Shown here one piece after another: positions 7,355 through 14,660 of a stretch of 19,058 nucleotides of DNA. Within the stretch, counting starts at the first letter, position 1, and each line of letters starts with the position of its first letter. This DNA comes from an uncultured Candidatus Saccharibacteria bacterium (GTDB lineage: Bacteria > Patescibacteria > Saccharimonadia > Saccharimonadales > 2-12-FULL-41-12), in assembly GCA_946478995.1 (NCBI GenBank), contig CAMLDK010000008.1, positions 1 to 19,058 of the forward strand. The letters run 5' to 3'. The translations under genes were made by a program, and so were the position numbers. Under the pieces are notes generated by a model that saw nothing but the letters and a program-made list of their open reading frames with translations, was not told the DNA's origin and ran no database searches.

Positions 7355-9292
7355 CTATAAGAAGTTAACCGGATCAAGATCTTTCTTGAGATTATTGGGA
7401 AGGGTCCTGGCTATCTCAGCTAAGACTTTTCTATCTTTCGCCATAACTATAAGCTGCCAGTAGAACTTATTGAGTCTTTTTTCGACAAAACTTGGGGAGG
7501 GACCCAGGATTTTGATATTTTTATAATCCTTACTTAAGATAGCAGCAGTCTTATCCAGGGATTTTTCCGCCCCTGATCTGTTCGTGCTGGCTGACTGTAT
7601 TTTAAGCGCGCTCCAAAAAGGCGGGAAACCTAAGATTTTGCGTCTGGACAGTTCTTCCTTGTAAAAATCAATCCAGTCTTTCTTGTTATATCCGATTATT
7701 TCACTTTTGGGAGTAAAAGTTTGAAGTATGACTTTACCTTTCTTGTGGCCTCGATTTACTCTACCGGCAAGCTGTTTGATAAGTTGGTAAGAACGTTCAT
7801 TCGAGGTGTAGTCCGGAAAATTTAATACATTTTCCGTTATAAGCATTACAACAATAGACAAATTTGGCAGATCAAAACCCTTTGAAATCATTTGTGTTCC
7901 TACAATTATATCTACCTTTCCCTCACTGAGGGCATCGAAGTTATTTTCAAGCCGATCGGCTTTGCTGTTGTCTTTATCATAACGTTTAACCTGAGCTGAG
8001 GGGAAGGCTTTGGCTAAGGCTTCGGTAATGGCTTTGGTTCCCGGGCTAGTGAAGAATATATCTATCGATCCGCAGTCCGGACAGGATTTAGGAACATTCG
8101 ATTTATAACCGCAAGTATGGCATACGGCGAAGCCGGAATCTTGATGGTAAACCAAAGGAAGGTCACAGTTTAAACATTTAAGTTGCCAACCGCATTGTTT
8201 GCACAAGACCGACCTGAATGTGCCCCGTTTATTGAGATATACCAAAACTTGCTCATTCCTATCTAAAGCATTAGAAATTTCTATAAGCGAAGTCCTGCTT
8301 AAGAGAGGATAAGAACTTTGCTCATTCCTATCTGATAGATCTACTATTATTTCTTCGGCTTCCGGGCGCTTATTCGTAAGGGCAGAGGTGTGAATATTGA
8401 GTATTGTCCCCTTTTTTTGTTCAGCTAAGTAGTATTCACTGACAGAAGGGGTTGCCGAACCGAATAAAAGCGAAGATTGTGTTATCTGTGAAAGCTTGCT
8501 TGACACGCGGTTGGCAAGATAGCGAGGAGAAGATTCTTGCTTGTATGAAGTTTCATGGAACTCGTCAACGACAATCAGCCCTAGATTGTGAAAAGGGAGG
8601 AATAAGCTTGAGCGGGGACCGATAATTACAAGTGGCTTTTTCCCTTTATAAACTCTTTTGTGAAGTTCTAATTTTTGTTTTGGAGTCAGGTTTGAATGGT
8701 TAATTAGGACGCTGTTTTTAAAAATACTTTTGAAATATTGCTCTAGGGGTGCCGTCAGGGCTATTTCGGGCGTTAGAACAAGTACTGATTTCCCATGATT
8801 GAATTTATTCCGAGCTAGCTCCGCGTAAATTCTTGTTTTGCCGCTGCCTGTTACCCCGTTTAATAAGAAAGTCCCGCTGCCTTGGCCGATCTTATTGTAT
8901 ATATCCAGCTGCTCAGGGTTGAGCTCGGGATTGATCTGGTTAATTTTATTTGAACCAACTGTCTTTTCTTTGCTTTCGTAGGTGTATTTTGATAGGTAGG
9001 ACGGCAAAAAAAGTTTCATAATAGCGCCGCTTTCGCCCGGATAATAGGTTTCCATCCATTCAAATAGAGCGAGCTGTTCAGTAGTAAGCATTAATCCGTC
9101 GATTTTCCTATCGATATTGTTTACACTGAATTTTGGTTTAGTCACCTCTTGGTAGATAGCCGCTAAGCAACTCGTTTGCCTGAGCTTGACTTCTATAACC
9201 TGCCTCTTTTCTAATTTCTCTTCTGAGCTGTAGGTGAGACGGGTCTCTCTATTGTACCTATTAGTCGCTAAATACACCTCGTAGTAGTTCAT
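7355..9292 (-). CDS. priA: Primosomal protein N' (replication restart helicase PriA)
   Basis: PriA recognises stalled forks and reloads the replicative helicase. The 645-aa protein has the N-terminal 3'-end-binding domain (YYEVYLATNRYN onward), Walker A GVTGSGKT (146-153), a DExH-type Walker B DEFH (243-246), GSATPS (278-283), eight zinc-binding Cys (364, 367, 373, 376, 391, 394, 404, 407), GTQMISKGFD (465-474) and motif VI QLAGRVNRG (507-515). It is shorter than E. coli PriA (about 730 aa). Two motif positions are unusual: DEEH is DEFH, and AGRAGR is AGRVNR. The arginines, Walker residues and all eight Cys remain. The start is ATG 9292 with no close Shine-Dalgarno. It is first in priA-def-fmt, an association common in bacteria. 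Confidence 0.95.
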   Translation of the reverse strand: MNYYEVYLATNRYNRETRLTYSSEEKLEKRQVIEVKLRQTSCLAAIYQEVTKPKFSVNNIDRKIDGLMLTTEQLALFEWMETYYPGESGAIMKLFLPSYLSKYTYESKEKTVGSNKINQINPELNPEQLDIYNKIGQGSGTFLLNGVTGSGKTRIYAELARNKFNHGKSVLVLTPEIALTAPLEQYFKSIFKNSVLINHSNLTPKQKLELHKRVYKGKKPLVIIGPRSSLFLPFHNLGLIVVDEFHETSYKQESSPRYLANRVSSKLSQITQSSLLFGSATPSVSEYYLAEQKKGTILNIHTSALTNKRPEAEEIIVDLSDRNEQSSYPLLSRTSLIEISNALDRNEQVLVYLNKRGTFRSVLCKQCGWQLKCLNCDLPLVYHQDSGFAVCHTCGYKSNVPKSCPDCGSIDIFFTSPGTKAITEALAKAFPSAQVKRYDKDNSKADRLENNFDALSEGKVDIIVGTQMISKGFDLPNLSIVVMLITENVLNFPDYTSNERSYQLIKQLAGRVNRGHKKGKVILQTFTPKSEIIGYNKKDWIDFYKEELSRRKILGFPPFWSALKIQSASTNRSGAEKSLDKTAAILSKDYKNIKILGPSPSFVEKRLNKFYWQLIVMAKDRKVLAEIARTLPNNLKKDLDPVNFL

Positions 9293-9342
9293 AGATATAA
9301 GTATAGACCTTAGGGCCGTTATTTATTTGCCAGAAAGACGCA

Positions 9343-9367
9343 TCTAGGTGTATATTGATATACTAGA
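9343..9367. promoter_or_regulatory. Inverted repeat TCTAG-N15-CTAGA over the divergent start sites (possible operator)
   Basis: TCTAG (9343-9347) and CTAGA (9363-9367) flank the two divergent -10 boxes. The match extends outward as ACG on the left and CGT on the right if a 2-nt shift is allowed. It sits directly before the winged-helix gene, so autoregulation is a reasonable but untested idea. Confidence 0.4.
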
Positions 9368-9378
9368 CGTTGTTTCAA
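9349..9378 (-). promoter_or_regulatory. Promoter for priA-def-fmt
   Basis: Read on the minus strand: TTGAAA (9378-9373), an 18-bp spacer, TATACA (9354-9349). The predicted start is near 9342, about 50 nt before the priA ATG. Only 4 bp separate its -10 from the opposing -10. Confidence 0.5.
9356..9364 (+). promoter_or_regulatory. Extended -10 promoter for the winged-helix gene
   Basis: TGaTATACT (9356-9364) is a strong extended -10 without a recognisable -35. The start would be near 9371, giving a leader of about 40 nt with GAGGAG a few bases before ATG 9411. Confidence 0.5.
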
Positions 9379-9410
9379 TGACATCGGACTAATGTCTAAA
9401 AGAGGAGAGT

Positions 9411-9722
9411 ATGTTAGACGTTTTTATTACATCAAGGGTGAGACGGAAGATTATTGTCGTATATGCTAAGTATCCTGATTTTAAAACTCATGTCAGGGGA
9501 CTTGCAAAGCTTATAAAAGAAGATGCCGGCAATATACAAAGAGAATTAAAGCGCTTGGAGAAAATAGGTTTCCTCACAAGTGAAAAGCAGTCTAATACCA
9601 AGGTATATGCTACAAATAAGCATTTTGCAATCTTCAAGGAACTTCAAAGCATCGTACTGAAATCACAAAGGGCGGCTGCGCAAAAAAGACAGGTTTCCGG
9701 CAAACCTCAAATAACTCCTTGA
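9411..9722 (+). CDS. Winged helix-turn-helix DNA-binding protein
   Basis: A 103-aa protein with an ArsR/MarR-like winged-helix fold. It has a first helix (ITSRVRRKIIVVYAKYPDFK), HTH (VRGLAKLIKEDAGNIQRELK), then RLEKIGFLTSEKQSNTKVYA as the wing and KHFAIFKELQSIVLKS as the last helix. The pattern of N-x(n)-RELKRLEKIGFL and YxxNKxFxIFKEL is typical of small single-domain regulators in archaea and CPR. No ligand-binding or metal-binding cysteines are visible. The start is ATG 9411 with a good GAGGAG upstream. The gene is divergent from priA and upstream of rpsU. It may regulate its own intergenic region. Its true target and signal are unknown. Confidence 0.8.
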   Translation: MLDVFITSRVRRKIIVVYAKYPDFKTHVRGLAKLIKEDAGNIQRELKRLEKIGFLTSEKQSNTKVYATNKHFAIFKELQSIVLKSQRAAAQKRQVSGKPQITP

Positions 9723-9747
9723 GTTCTGGTTAAAACTGAGATAAAAT
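9719..9747 (+). promoter_or_regulatory. rpsU promoter, predicted leaderless
   Basis: TTGAGT (9719-9724), 17 bp, TAAAAT (9742-9747). The ATG begins at 9755, 7 nt after the -10, so transcription should start at or next to the A of the start codon. The -35 overlaps the stop codon of the upstream gene. Confidence 0.6.
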
Positions 9748-9754
9748 AGAGAAA

Positions 9755-9964
9755 ATGATACAGGTCACTAAAAAAGACTCTAAAGAGTCCACAGAAAATA
9801 TGCTCCGTAGGTTTAACCGCAAGGTTCAGCAATCGGGTATTGTAGCTATAGTGCGTCAAAATCAGTATTTTGAAAAACCTATCAGCAAAAGTGAAAGGCG
9901 CCAGAAAGCTATCATCCGAAAACAGAGGAAAGAGCAAAAGCTTAAGAAAATAAAGCTTTCCTAA
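9755..9964 (+). CDS. rpsU: Small ribosomal subunit protein bS21
   Basis: A 69-aa basic protein of the 30S subunit, near the anti-Shine-Dalgarno end of 16S rRNA. The start MIQVTKKDSKESTENMLRRF and the following FNRKVQQSGIVAIVRQNQYF are characteristic, as is PISKSERRQKAIIRKQRKE. The C-terminal tail is Lys/Arg-rich. The start ATG 9755 lies 7 nt after a -10 box, which suggests a leaderless mRNA. The only purine stretch upstream is AGAGAAA, directly abutting the ATG. It is followed by yqeY, a neighbour pair seen widely in bacteria. Confidence 0.95.
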   Translation: MIQVTKKDSKESTENMLRRFNRKVQQSGIVAIVRQNQYFEKPISKSERRQKAIIRKQRKEQKLKKIKLS

Positions 9965-9977
9965 GCGGTTTATCGGC

Positions 9978-9983
9978 TATACT
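9978..9983 (+). promoter_or_regulatory. Possible -10 box before yqeY
   Basis: TATACT at 9978-9983, 12 nt before ATG 9996, would give a leader of only about 6 nt. There is no convincing -35 (GCTTTC at 17-bp spacing), so this is tentative. yqeY is probably also read from the rpsU promoter. Confidence 0.35.
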
Positions 9984-9995
9984 GGGTTTGGATTC

Positions 9996-10451
9996 ATGGG
10001 TAATTTATACGATAAGATTAACGATGATTTGAAACAGGCTATGATCAAAAAAGATCATAAGCAGGTTTCAGTGCTTAAGCTTCTTAAAAGCGGTATTTTA
10101 TATGCGGCGGTTGATTCAGGATCGAGAGATAATATATCTGACGAGCAGGTTCTGGCTGTTTTAAGAAAAGAAGCAAAGAAACGTCAAGAAACAGCCGACC
10201 TATATGCCAAAGCCGGGGACAAGCAAAGAGAAGAGCACGAGAGATACGAGAAAGAAATAACCGATCAGTATCTGCCCGACATGCTTACCGAAGAACAAGT
10301 AGCTAAATTAGTGGATGAAGTAGTAGATGGCTTAGACGATATAAGTCTAAAGATGTTAGGAAAGGTTATATCGGAGGTCAAAGTCCGCTCGAACGGTTTG
10401 GCTGACGGATCCATGACTGCGCGGCTTGCTAAAGAGAGGCTCAGCAAATGA
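9996..10451 (+). CDS. yqeY: GatB/YqeY domain protein
   Basis: A 151-aa helical protein of the GatB/YqeY family, related to the tRNA-binding tail of the amidotransferase GatB. Its exact role in free-standing form is not settled. Evidence is the start LYDKINDDLKQAMIKKDHKQ, then VSVLKLLKSGILYAAVDSG, LAVLRKEAKKRQETADLYAK, a helix leading to YLPDMLTEEQVAKLVDE, and the closing LGKVISEVKVRSNGLADGS. Its length equals the family norm. It lies downstream of rpsU, as in many genomes, and its TGA overlaps the adk ATG in an ATGA junction (10448-10451), so translation of the two is likely coupled. Confidence 0.93.
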   Translation: MGNLYDKINDDLKQAMIKKDHKQVSVLKLLKSGILYAAVDSGSRDNISDEQVLAVLRKEAKKRQETADLYAKAGDKQREEHERYEKEITDQYLPDMLTEEQVAKLVDEVVDGLDDISLKMLGKVISEVKVRSNGLADGSMTARLAKERLSK

Positions 10452-10975
10452 TCTTATTAATGGGGCTCGCCGGTTCGGGAAAAGGAACGCAGGGTAAGCT
10501 TCTATCTGAAAAGCTTGATTACGAATATATCTCTACCGGTGAATACTTGCGGGAATATCTTAGCGAGAACAGGAAGGAGCAAATACTTGCCGGCAAACTA
10601 GTTGATGACGACGAAATGATAAAAATTATCAGTGAGTTTTTGGATCGGACTGAAGAAGAATCCATATTAGATGGATTCCCAAGATCCGAAAGTCAGGCGG
10701 AGTGGCTGCTTGAAAGGCATAAAAAGGGTGACATTAACATCGAAGCTCTTGTATATCTTAAAGTGCCTAAAGAAGAGTTAATAGACAGGCTTTTGGCTCG
10801 CGGGAGGGCTGACGATAATGAATCAGCTATAAACACCAGGTTTGAAGAATATAGCCGCGCTACCCAGCCTATAATTGAGAAGTATGGCAGGGAGGGGATT
10901 AAGATTATCGAGGTGGATGGAAGCGGTCCTGTCGACGATATACATCAGAACATACTAAAACGACTTGGCAGATAA
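10448..10975 (+). CDS. adk: Adenylate kinase, short form
   Basis: Interconverts ATP + AMP and 2 ADP. It shows Walker A GLAGSGKGT (6-14), the AMP-site segment ISTGEYLRE (29-37), DGFPRS (75-80) and the arginine pair in RLLARGRADD followed by TRFEEY (130-135). At 175 aa it lacks the long LID insertion of the usual roughly 215-aa bacterial enzyme. The Cys of a zinc LID are absent, so the LID is reduced to a short loop after RGRADD. A broader nucleoside-monophosphate kinase role cannot be excluded. The start ATG 10448 overlaps the yqeY stop. A Shine-Dalgarno-like GAGAGG lies within the end of yqeY. map follows after 7 nt. Confidence 0.9.
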   Translation: MILLMGLAGSGKGTQGKLLSEKLDYEYISTGEYLREYLSENRKEQILAGKLVDDDEMIKIISEFLDRTEEESILDGFPRSESQAEWLLERHKKGDINIEALVYLKVPKEELIDRLLARGRADDNESAINTRFEEYSRATQPIIEKYGREGIKIIEVDGSGPVDDIHQNILKRLGR

Positions 10976-10982
10976 CAGCCAT

Positions 10983-11738
10983 ATGTATACGAAGATCAAA
11001 ACCGAACAAGAGATTGAAAACATGCGTATAGCCGGTAAAATGTGCGCAGAAATATTATCAGCTTTGAAAACTACCGTAAAAGCCGGTATGTCCACCCAGG
11101 CGCTGGCTGATATCGCGCGGGCACAGCTTGAAGACAAGGGAGGCAGCCCGGCATTTTTAGGCTACCATGAATTTCCTGACGTCATATGTATATCTGTAAA
11201 TGATGAAGTTGTGCATGGAATACCGAAGGACAGCAAGGTTATACAGGACGGTGATATAGTCAGCTTTGACTTCGGAGTCATGTACGAGGGCATGATAGTA
11301 GATAACGCCATATCCGTGGTGGTCGGCGCGAGTGACCCCAGGAAAGATATGCTGATTAAGGCCACTAGAAAATCTTTAGCAGCCGGCATTCAAGTATTAA
11401 AAAATGGCTGTAAAACCGGTGATATTGGTCAAGCCATACAGCAGGTATTGGACAGAAATAAACTTGGGATTGTAAGGGATCTGGTGGGTCATGGCGTAGG
11501 ACATGAGGTTCATGAAGAGCCCAACATTCCTAACTACGGAAAAGCAGGCACTGGTTTTGAGCTGAAAACCGGCATGACGGTCGCTATTGAGCCTATGGCC
11601 ACTCTTGGAAATGAAAATATATACGTCGATAAAGATAGGTGGACGGTAAAGACGGTAGATAAGTCGCTGTCAGCTCATTTCGAACAGACTGTACTAGTGA
11701 AGGACAATGGGTATGAAATACTCACTCCTTTTATTTAA
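10983..11738 (+). CDS. map: Methionine aminopeptidase, type I
   Basis: Removes the N-terminal Met from new proteins after deformylation. From ATG 10983 (251 aa) the dinuclear metal ligands are Asp96 (SFDFG), Asp107 (IVDNA), His170 (VGHGVGHE), Glu203 (AIEPMA) and Glu234 (SAHFEQT). His79 (VVHGIP) matches the catalytic His. These numbers are within one of the E. coli enzyme, which supports this start. A TTG at 10965 would add six residues and overlap adk. There is no N-terminal zinc-finger extension. It is the last gene of rpsU-yqeY-adk-map. With def and fmt in the same window, the whole formyl-Met cycle is present. Confidence 0.95.
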   Translation: MYTKIKTEQEIENMRIAGKMCAEILSALKTTVKAGMSTQALADIARAQLEDKGGSPAFLGYHEFPDVICISVNDEVVHGIPKDSKVIQDGDIVSFDFGVMYEGMIVDNAISVVVGASDPRKDMLIKATRKSLAAGIQVLKNGCKTGDIGQAIQQVLDRNKLGIVRDLVGHGVGHEVHEEPNIPNYGKAGTGFELKTGMTVAIEPMATLGNENIYVDKDRWTVKTVDKSLSAHFEQTVLVKDNGYEILTPFI

Positions 11739-11758
11739 AAAAGATTGATTTACTAAGC

Positions 11759-11787
11759 TTGGTGCGCGAGTCAATAAACGCTATACT
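11759..11787 (+). promoter_or_regulatory. ftsA promoter, predicted leaderless
   Basis: TTGGTG (11759-11764), 17 bp, TATACT (11782-11787). ATG 11794 follows after 6 nt, so transcription should start at the start codon. No Shine-Dalgarno lies in between. Confidence 0.6.
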
Positions 11788-11793
11788 TTCATT

Positions 11794-13038
11794 ATGCGCG
11801 AAAACTCTTCTCAGTTTTTTGTCGGCCTTGATATTGGAACAACTCAAGTCAGATGCGTCGTCGGCGCCTTAGACAGTTCTTCAGAAGAACCTAAAATATC
11901 TATTGTGGGCTACGGTATGTCTGAAAATACCGGTATGAAAAAAGGGGTTATTGCCCATATTGAGGAAGTTACCTCAGCCGTCCACAATTCTATAATCGAA
12001 GCCGAAAGAATTTCCGGTATTAAGATAGAGCACGCGACCGTAAATATAAACGGTTCCCATGTAAGCGGCTTGAACTCCAAAGGAGTTATAGCTATAAGCG
12101 CGTCGTCAAAACAGATATCTGCGGCCGATAAATATCGGGCCGAAGAAGCGGCAACCATAGTGCAGCTCCCTTCTAACCGAGAAATTATCCAAGTGTTCCC
12201 TAAAAACTACCAGGTAGATGGACAAGATAGCATAAAAGACCCGGTGGGTATGCAAGGGGTCAGGCTGGAAGTCGAGACTCATATTATCACTGCTGCAACC
12301 CCGTATCTTAAAAGCCTGGATCAAGTGATGAAATCTGTCAGTGTCTACCCATCAAGCTATACGGTCAGCGGTCTGGCAGCGGCGGAAATGGTTCTATCAA
12401 GGAAACAAAGAGAAGCTGGCTGCTTACTCATTGATATAGGAGCATCAACCACCAACATAGCCGTAATAGAAGACGGCGAGGTACAGCATATCGCAGTCAT
12501 ACCTATAGGGGGCATCAATATAACTAACGATTTGGCTATAGGCTTGAAAATAGATCTTGAGATCGCCGAGAAAATAAAATTGAAGCATGCGGCACTCGCA
12601 GATACGGCCAAAACAGGAAAAGTAAGCGTCGAAAAGAATAAGAGAAATTATGTCTTTGAAGCCGATGATGTGAATATGATAGTAGAAGCCCGGGTTGAAG
12701 AGATTTTAGAATATGTAGACAAAGAATTGGAATCCATCCATAAATCTCAGAAATTGCCTGGAGGAGTGATACTTGTGGGCGGGACTTCCAAGATACCTGG
12801 TATAGCGGATTTTGCGAAGGATAAACTAGGGTTATCGGCAAAGACCGGATCGCTAAAGAATATAAATGGCATAATGGACGGCTCAAAGGACTTAAGGCTT
12901 ATCAGCGGGGTAGGTCTTATGTACCTTGATATGATCTTTGGACAGACAGGGGACAGCCATAATCTGAACAAAAATAGTTTGAATATCCATACAGGCGCAT
13001 CAATAATTAGGACGATTTGGTCAAAGATAAAACCCTGA
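11794..13038 (+). CDS. ftsA: Cell division protein FtsA
   Basis: Actin-like ATPase that tethers FtsZ filaments to the membrane at the division site. Of 414 aa, the phosphate-1 loop is FVGLDIGTTQVRCVVG (9-24), phosphate-2 is LLIDIGASTTNIAVIEDG, then IGGINITNDLAIGLKI, and the adenosine motif is GGVILVGGTSKIPGI. The SHS2/1C domain lies between them (NINGSHVSGLNSKGVIAIS). The C-terminus is an amphipathic helix, ASIIRTIWSKIKP, preceded by an Asn-rich linker, which is the expected membrane-targeting sequence. The start ATG 11794 has no ribosome-binding site but a -10 box 6 nt away. ftsZ follows after 69 nt with its own promoter. No mur or other dcw genes adjoin. Confidence 0.95.
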   Translation: MRENSSQFFVGLDIGTTQVRCVVGALDSSSEEPKISIVGYGMSENTGMKKGVIAHIEEVTSAVHNSIIEAERISGIKIEHATVNINGSHVSGLNSKGVIAISASSKQISAADKYRAEEAATIVQLPSNREIIQVFPKNYQVDGQDSIKDPVGMQGVRLEVETHIITAATPYLKSLDQVMKSVSVYPSSYTVSGLAAAEMVLSRKQREAGCLLIDIGASTTNIAVIEDGEVQHIAVIPIGGINITNDLAIGLKIDLEIAEKIKLKHAALADTAKTGKVSVEKNKRNYVFEADDVNMIVEARVEEILEYVDKELESIHKSQKLPGGVILVGGTSKIPGIADFAKDKLGLSAKTGSLKNINGIMDGSKDLRLISGVGLMYLDMIFGQTGDSHNLNKNSLNIHTGASIIRTIWSKIKP

Positions 13039-13047
13039 GCTTAATGT

Positions 13048-13076
13048 TTGAACAACACGTTTGTGTGGGGTATACT
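13048..13076 (+). promoter_or_regulatory. ftsZ promoter
   Basis: TTGAAC (13048-13053), 17 bp, TATACT (13071-13076). The start would be near 13083. A strong AAGGAG (13094-13099) lies 8 nt before ATG 13108. Unlike ftsA, this message has a short, normal leader, so ftsZ can be made in excess of ftsA. Confidence 0.65.
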
Positions 13077-13107
13077 TTGAGCAGTATTAAGCTAAGGAGT
13101 TGTTGAA

Positions 13108-14472
13108 ATGCCCCAAGTTTCACCAGGAATTGAAACATTTGCACGGATTAAAGTAGTTGGTGTAGGCGGCGCTGGCGGAGCTGCCGTAAATCGTATGATT
13201 GAATCCGGTGTAGATGGGGTGGAGTTTATAGTTATAAATACGGATGCCCAGGCGCTCCATCACTCCAAAGCTTCGACCAAGATACATATAGGACATGACA
13301 CTACTAAAGGTCTCGGTGCGGGAGCTGAGCCTTCCGTCGGAGAGAAGGCGGCCCAGGAATCAGCTGAGGATATAAAGAAAGCTTTAGAAGATGCCGATAT
13401 GGTATTCGTAACTCTAGGGGCTGGCGGAGGAACCGGCAGCGGCGCAGGCCACATAGTAGCCGGTTTGGCCAAGGAGCAGAATGCTTTGGTGGTGGGATTC
13501 GCTACAAAACCTTTTGCTTTTGAGGGAGATAAAAGAGTTAAAAATGCTGACGTAGCAATTGAAAAGCTAAGCAAGAATGTCGATACATTGATTACTATTC
13601 CAAATGACAGGCTATTGCAGACAATAGACAGGTCTACTCCTATCCTCGAAGCCTTCAAAGTTGCCGATGATGTCCTGCGCCAGGGAGTACAAGGTATATC
13701 TGATCTAATAACTGTTCATGGGTTAATCAATTTGGATTTTGCCGATGTCAGGGCCGTCATGAGCAATGCCGGATCCGCACTGATGGGAATCGGCCGGGCA
13801 AGCGGCGACAACCGGGCTGTAGAAGCTGCCCAACAAGCAGTTGAATCTCCCCTTCTCGAGGTATCTATCGACGGAGCCAGAGGCGTACTATTCAACGTCA
13901 TAGGCGGCAACGACATGTCTATGCATGAGATTAATACAGTTGCTGAAACTATAACCGCTTCTGCCGACAAAGATTCGAATATCATCTTCGGGGCGACGAT
14001 TAATCCTGACATAGAAGGCGAGCTTATAGTTACCGTGGTAGCCACCGGCTTTGAAGATTCTTATTTCTCCAAACAAGCCTCGTCCCACCTGCAAACGCTT
14101 ATAAGCGAGAGCGGTAGCGACAATGAAGCCGAAGGTCAGGAAAAGAAGAAATATGGGTTTAGCAGTAGTAATTCCGTAGATGCCGTAAGTAAAGATGAAA
14201 TCCCTACTGATATAAACTTAGATTTGGATAGCGGCAATGAAGGCATCTCTTCAGACTTCAGCTCAGATGAAGAGCCCTCTAATATATGGAAAAAAGAAAA
14301 AGATAATCTGGAAGATGACGAAACTAATAGTGAAAACGACAACAATAATAAATTTGTTAGCCAATCTTATGATGAAGAAGAGATAGAAAAACCATCATTC
14401 TTAAGACGTTTAAAGCGACGTAAAAACCCAAAGAATACCTCATCTGACGCAAAAGATGACGACGAAAAGTAA
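13108..14472 (+). CDS. ftsZ: Cell division protein FtsZ
   Basis: Tubulin-like GTPase that forms the Z ring. Signs in its 454 aa are the N-terminal [17 protein letters not shown], the tubulin signature [19 protein letters not shown], the synergy-type loop with [11 protein letters not shown], and [12 protein letters not shown]. After the globular part (to about 320) comes an acidic, Ser/Asn-rich linker. The conserved C-terminal peptide is [13 protein letters not shown] (427-439), matching the xxPxFLRR pattern that binds FtsA. Unusually it is not at the end: about 15 further residues (ending [10 protein letters not shown]) follow. The start ATG 13108 is 8 nt after AAGGAG. The preceding ftsA supplies its membrane tether. 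Confidence 0.97.
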   Translation: MPQVSPGIETFARIKVVGVGGAGGAAVNRMIESGVDGVEFIVINTDAQALHHSKASTKIHIGHDTTKGLGAGAEPSVGEKAAQESAEDIKKALEDADMVFVTLGAGGGTGSGAGHIVAGLAKEQNALVVGFATKPFAFEGDKRVKNADVAIEKLSKNVDTLITIPNDRLLQTIDRSTPILEAFKVADDVLRQGVQGISDLITVHGLINLDFADVRAVMSNAGSALMGIGRASGDNRAVEAAQQAVESPLLEVSIDGARGVLFNVIGGNDMSMHEINTVAETITASADKDSNIIFGATINPDIEGELIVTVVATGFEDSYFSKQASSHLQTLISESGSDNEAEGQEKKKYGFSSSNSVDAVSKDEIPTDINLDLDSGNEGISSDFSSDEEPSNIWKKEKDNLEDDETNSENDNNNKFVSQSYDEEEIEKPSFLRRLKRRKNPKNTSSDAKDDDEK

Positions 14473-14497
14473 ATGTAATTAATACAGCGTATTTTTG

Positions 14498-14526
14498 TTG
14501 CAAAACGCTACCTACAGCGCTATGAT
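14498..14526 (+). promoter_or_regulatory. nrdR promoter
   Basis: TTGCAA (14498-14503), 17 bp, TATGAT (14521-14526). The start would be near 14533, giving a leader of about 128 nt. The -10 lies in an 11-bp inverted repeat GCTATGATAGC (14519-14529). Confidence 0.5.
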
Positions 14527-14537
14527 AGCAGGTACAT

Positions 14538-14574
14538 ACGCTATATATAGGCTAAAAGAGTCAATATATAAAAG
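14538..14574. promoter_or_regulatory. Candidate paired NrdR boxes
   Basis: Box 1 (14538-14553, acgCTATATATAGgct) matches 13 of 16 positions of the known NrdR consensus ACACwATATATwGTGT. Box 2 (14559-14574, agtcAATATATAaaag) matches 10 of 16. Their centres are 21 bp apart, two helical turns, so both face the same side. They lie just downstream of the predicted nrdR start, a position suited to repression by NrdR itself. Box 2 is weak outside its core. Confidence 0.45.
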
Positions 14575-14660
14575 TGATCGTACGTTTAAATTGAACATAT
14601 TTTTTCTTCAAAAGGACTAAATTATTTTAAGACAGGAAGCAAAAGCAGGAAGGGATATTT

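Noticed and set aside
9936..9959. Inverted repeat AAAGCTT...AAGCTTT at the end of rpsU as a terminator
   Set aside because: It lies inside the coding sequence, has a weak A+T stem and no T-run. yqeY follows closely and is likely co-transcribed.
14485..14509. Hairpin AGCG..TTTTG/CAAAA..CGCT after ftsZ as a terminator
   Set aside because: It has a 3-nt bulge, no T-run follows, and it overlaps the -35 of the nrdR promoter.
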